A stretch of DNA of 39,790 nt from Micavibrio sp. (GTDB lineage: Bacteria; Pseudomonadota; Alphaproteobacteria; Micavibrionales; Micavibrionaceae): positions 1 to 39,790 of the forward strand of contig JAPJRC010000014.1 in NCBI GenBank assembly GCA_030824805.1, given 5' to 3'. The translations under genes and the position numbers were made by a program. Shown piece after piece: positions 38,489-39,790 of this stretch (position 1 is its first letter; each line of letters starts with the position of its first letter). The notes under the pieces are model-generated. The model saw only the letters and a program-made list of their open reading frames with translations, did not search any database and was not told the origin of the DNA.

Positions 38489-39790
38489 ATGAGCCAGGAA
38501 GACCTTGATGCCCTGAAAAATGCTTCTGTGATTATCGAGCGTTTCGGGGGTATCCGCCCGATGGCGGCCAAGGTCGGCGCTCCGGTTACCACGGTCCAGG
38601 GCTGGAAAAAACGCGATGTCATACCCGGAGCCCGCCGCGACGACGTTCTCAAAGCGGCCAATGAAAACAGCATCGATCTGTCCGACCTTCTGGCCGAAGC
38701 GCCCCGTCTGGGCGGCGCCACCATATCCTCGGTTGAAAAGGGCGTAACAGCGCAGGAAAGCGCGTTTATCGACAGACAGGATTCCGGCAACGACAACAGC
38801 GAAAACGTTAAAATCACGGTGGAGCCGATCCTGCGTTCCCAGCCCAAGCCGCTGCCTGCTTCTTTGGGTCCGCGCATCGACACCACGCACGAAGAGTTGA
38901 TGGCCGCCATCGCGCAGGGCCAGAAGAAAGCCGTCCGCGCCAGTGTCTGGACCGTTATTGCCTTTTCCGTTCTGATTGGTGGTGCTGCCGCGCTGGCCCT
39001 GTGGCCGAGCGCGCAGAAAATCGAACGCCATGAGGACCAGATCGCCAATCTGGAAGGCAAAGTCGGCGCGATGGACAAAGATGTGCAGGCGATTAACGAG
39101 AGCGCCGGATTTATCAAGGATATGGTTCCTGAAGACATGCGCGCCCGCATGGCCGAACTGAAGACACAGGCCGATGCGATCACCGCGGATGTTAAAACGG
39201 TTGCGCAACAGGCAAAGGACATTTCGCAAGGCGTTCTGGCGACAGATGCCGGCTCTTTGTCCGATCGTCTCTCCGTATTGGAAGCGAAGCTCGCCGATGT
39301 TGAAGGCGGCCAGGCCGTAAAAGACCTCACCGCCCGTATCCGTGGCCTCGAGGTTACAGTCGCAGGACAGGCACAACTCGCAGACTCCGTTACCGAACTT
39401 TCCAAAATTGTCGATGCGATCGACGGTCAGGTAAACCAGCTGGACGACCAGATGGCCCAAGCGCAACAAACCCCGGGCTCCGCGCTTGGTCAGACGCTGG
39501 AAGGCATTTCCGACAAGGACCTGAAAGCCGCTGCGCTCCTCATCGCTTTCTCGCAATTGCGCGACTCCCTGAACCGCAATGTGCCTTTCGAAGATGACGT
39601 TGTTCTTTTGCAAAAACTGGTCGGCAATGACGATCCGGAATTACAGGCAGCGCTGACGAAGCTGGCGCCGCAGGCTGAAAAGGGTGGCGTTCTGACGAGC
39701 GAAGGTTTGTCTGAAGAATTGAAAGGTCTGTCCGGCGATATCGTCTTCTCGTCCCTGAAGGGTGAAGAAGTATCTCCGACGGAAAAAGCC
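38489..39790 (+). CDS. Mitofilin/Mic60-like membrane protein with N-terminal helix-turn-helix-like domain, 3'-partial
   Basis: The frame is open for 434 codons to the window end. Residues about 14-65 (IIERFGGIRPMAAKVGAPVTTVQGWKKRDVIPGARRDDVLKAA) resemble a small HTH domain of the Cro/carph-isopro kind. An acidic linker follows, then one membrane segment at about 152-172 (SVWTVIAFSVLIGGAAALALW), then long amphipathic coiled-coil stretches (from about 175 to 325), and the start of a helical C-terminal region (ALLIAFSQLRDSLNRNVPFEDDVVLLQKL) of the kind seen in alphaproteobacterial mitofilin. A mitofilin-like gene after hemD is a known alphaproteobacterial arrangement; Mic60 shapes membranes. The HTH assignment is by pattern only. 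Confidence 0.8.
   Translation, partial: MSQEDLDALKNASVIIERFGGIRPMAAKVGAPVTTVQGWKKRDVIPGARRDDVLKAANENSIDLSDLLAEAPRLGGATISSVEKGVTAQESAFIDRQDSGNDNSENVKITVEPILRSQPKPLPASLGPRIDTTHEELMAAIAQGQKKAVRASVWTVIAFSVLIGGAAALALWPSAQKIERHEDQIANLEGKVGAMDKDVQAINESAGFIKDMVPEDMRARMAELKTQADAITADVKTVAQQAKDISQGVLATDAGSLSDRLSVLEAKLADVEGGQAVKDLTARIRGLEVTVAGQAQLADSVTELSKIVDAIDGQVNQLDDQMAQAQQTPGSALGQTLEGISDKDLKAAALLIAFSQLRDSLNRNVPFEDDVVLLQKLVGNDDPELQAALTKLAPQAEKGGVLTSEGLSEELKGLSGDIVFSSLKGEEVSPTEKA

Noticed and set aside
38380..39613. Two overlapping long minus-strand frames opposite the mitofilin-like gene
   Set aside because: The plus-strand frame starts right after hemD, has a membrane helix and coiled coil, and fits the known neighbourhood; the minus frames have none of this.
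1..39790. CRISPR arrays, insertion sequences, toxin-antitoxin pairs or a defence island
   Set aside because: No regularly spaced repeats, transposase motifs or recognisable defence genes were seen.

Overview
The window reads as a stretch of an alphaproteobacterial chromosome. The evidence is a circularly permuted two-piece tmRNA gene whose tag begins ANDN, an alpha-type SspB adaptor, a GapR (DUF2312) gene, a COQ9-family gene, a hemC-hemD-mitofilin-like cluster, and the gene groups thyA/folA, hflK-hflC-degP-miaA-ilvB-ilvN-ilvC and tsaD-gpsA-EVE. Base composition looks moderate, in the low to mid fifties of percent GC by eye. I cannot fix the family. Nothing looks like a plasmid, prophage or transposon, and I saw no CRISPR array, transposase or integrase.

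Layout. Positions 1-5803 (minus strand) hold the branched-chain amino acid genes ilvB, ilvN and ilvC with two small unassigned genes between them, preceded by miaA and a PQ-loop-like membrane gene. Positions 5898-9871 (minus) hold degP, hflC and hflK, for envelope and membrane protein quality control. Positions 9969-15830 are mixed: mrp, an unknown gene, folA, a putative HExxH metallopeptidase, a small membrane gene, thyA, and a plus-strand pair of an unknown protein and a HAD-like protein. Positions 15862-16281 are the permuted ssrA gene with two terminators. Positions 16326-20881 (plus) hold an O-antigen-ligase/TPR protein, sspB, an alpha/beta hydrolase and an ABC ATPase. Then come an aldo/keto reductase (minus), tRNA-Arg(CCG), an Ig/LamG-like protein, a Kef-type antiporter, GNAT and COQ8/UbiB-like genes (minus), COQ9, a DotI/IcmL-like gene, gapR, and an unknown coiled-coil gene. 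Positions 29376-36776 (minus) hold a Prs-like gene, acs, a secreted protein, an EamA transporter, an EVE-domain gene, gpsA and tsaD. The right end (plus) is hemC, hemD and an open-ended mitofilin-like gene.

The main finding is regulatory. Between miaA and ilvB (3881-4305) lies a 22-codon leader peptide made mostly of Val, Leu and Ile, followed by mutually exclusive hairpins and a terminator. Its promoter overlaps the end of miaA and places the transcript start on the AUG itself, so the leader is probably leaderless. A second, stronger terminator sits 27 nt before ilvB, behind two perfect palindromes that overlap a second promoter-like sequence. This suggests two layers of control on branched-chain amino acid synthesis.

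Other points of interest: ilvC at the left edge has two in-frame TAA stops inside otherwise conserved sequence; the tmRNA tag contains the ANDN motif twice; a single DotI/IcmL-like gene stands alone; and the mitofilin-like protein starts with a helix-turn-helix-like domain.
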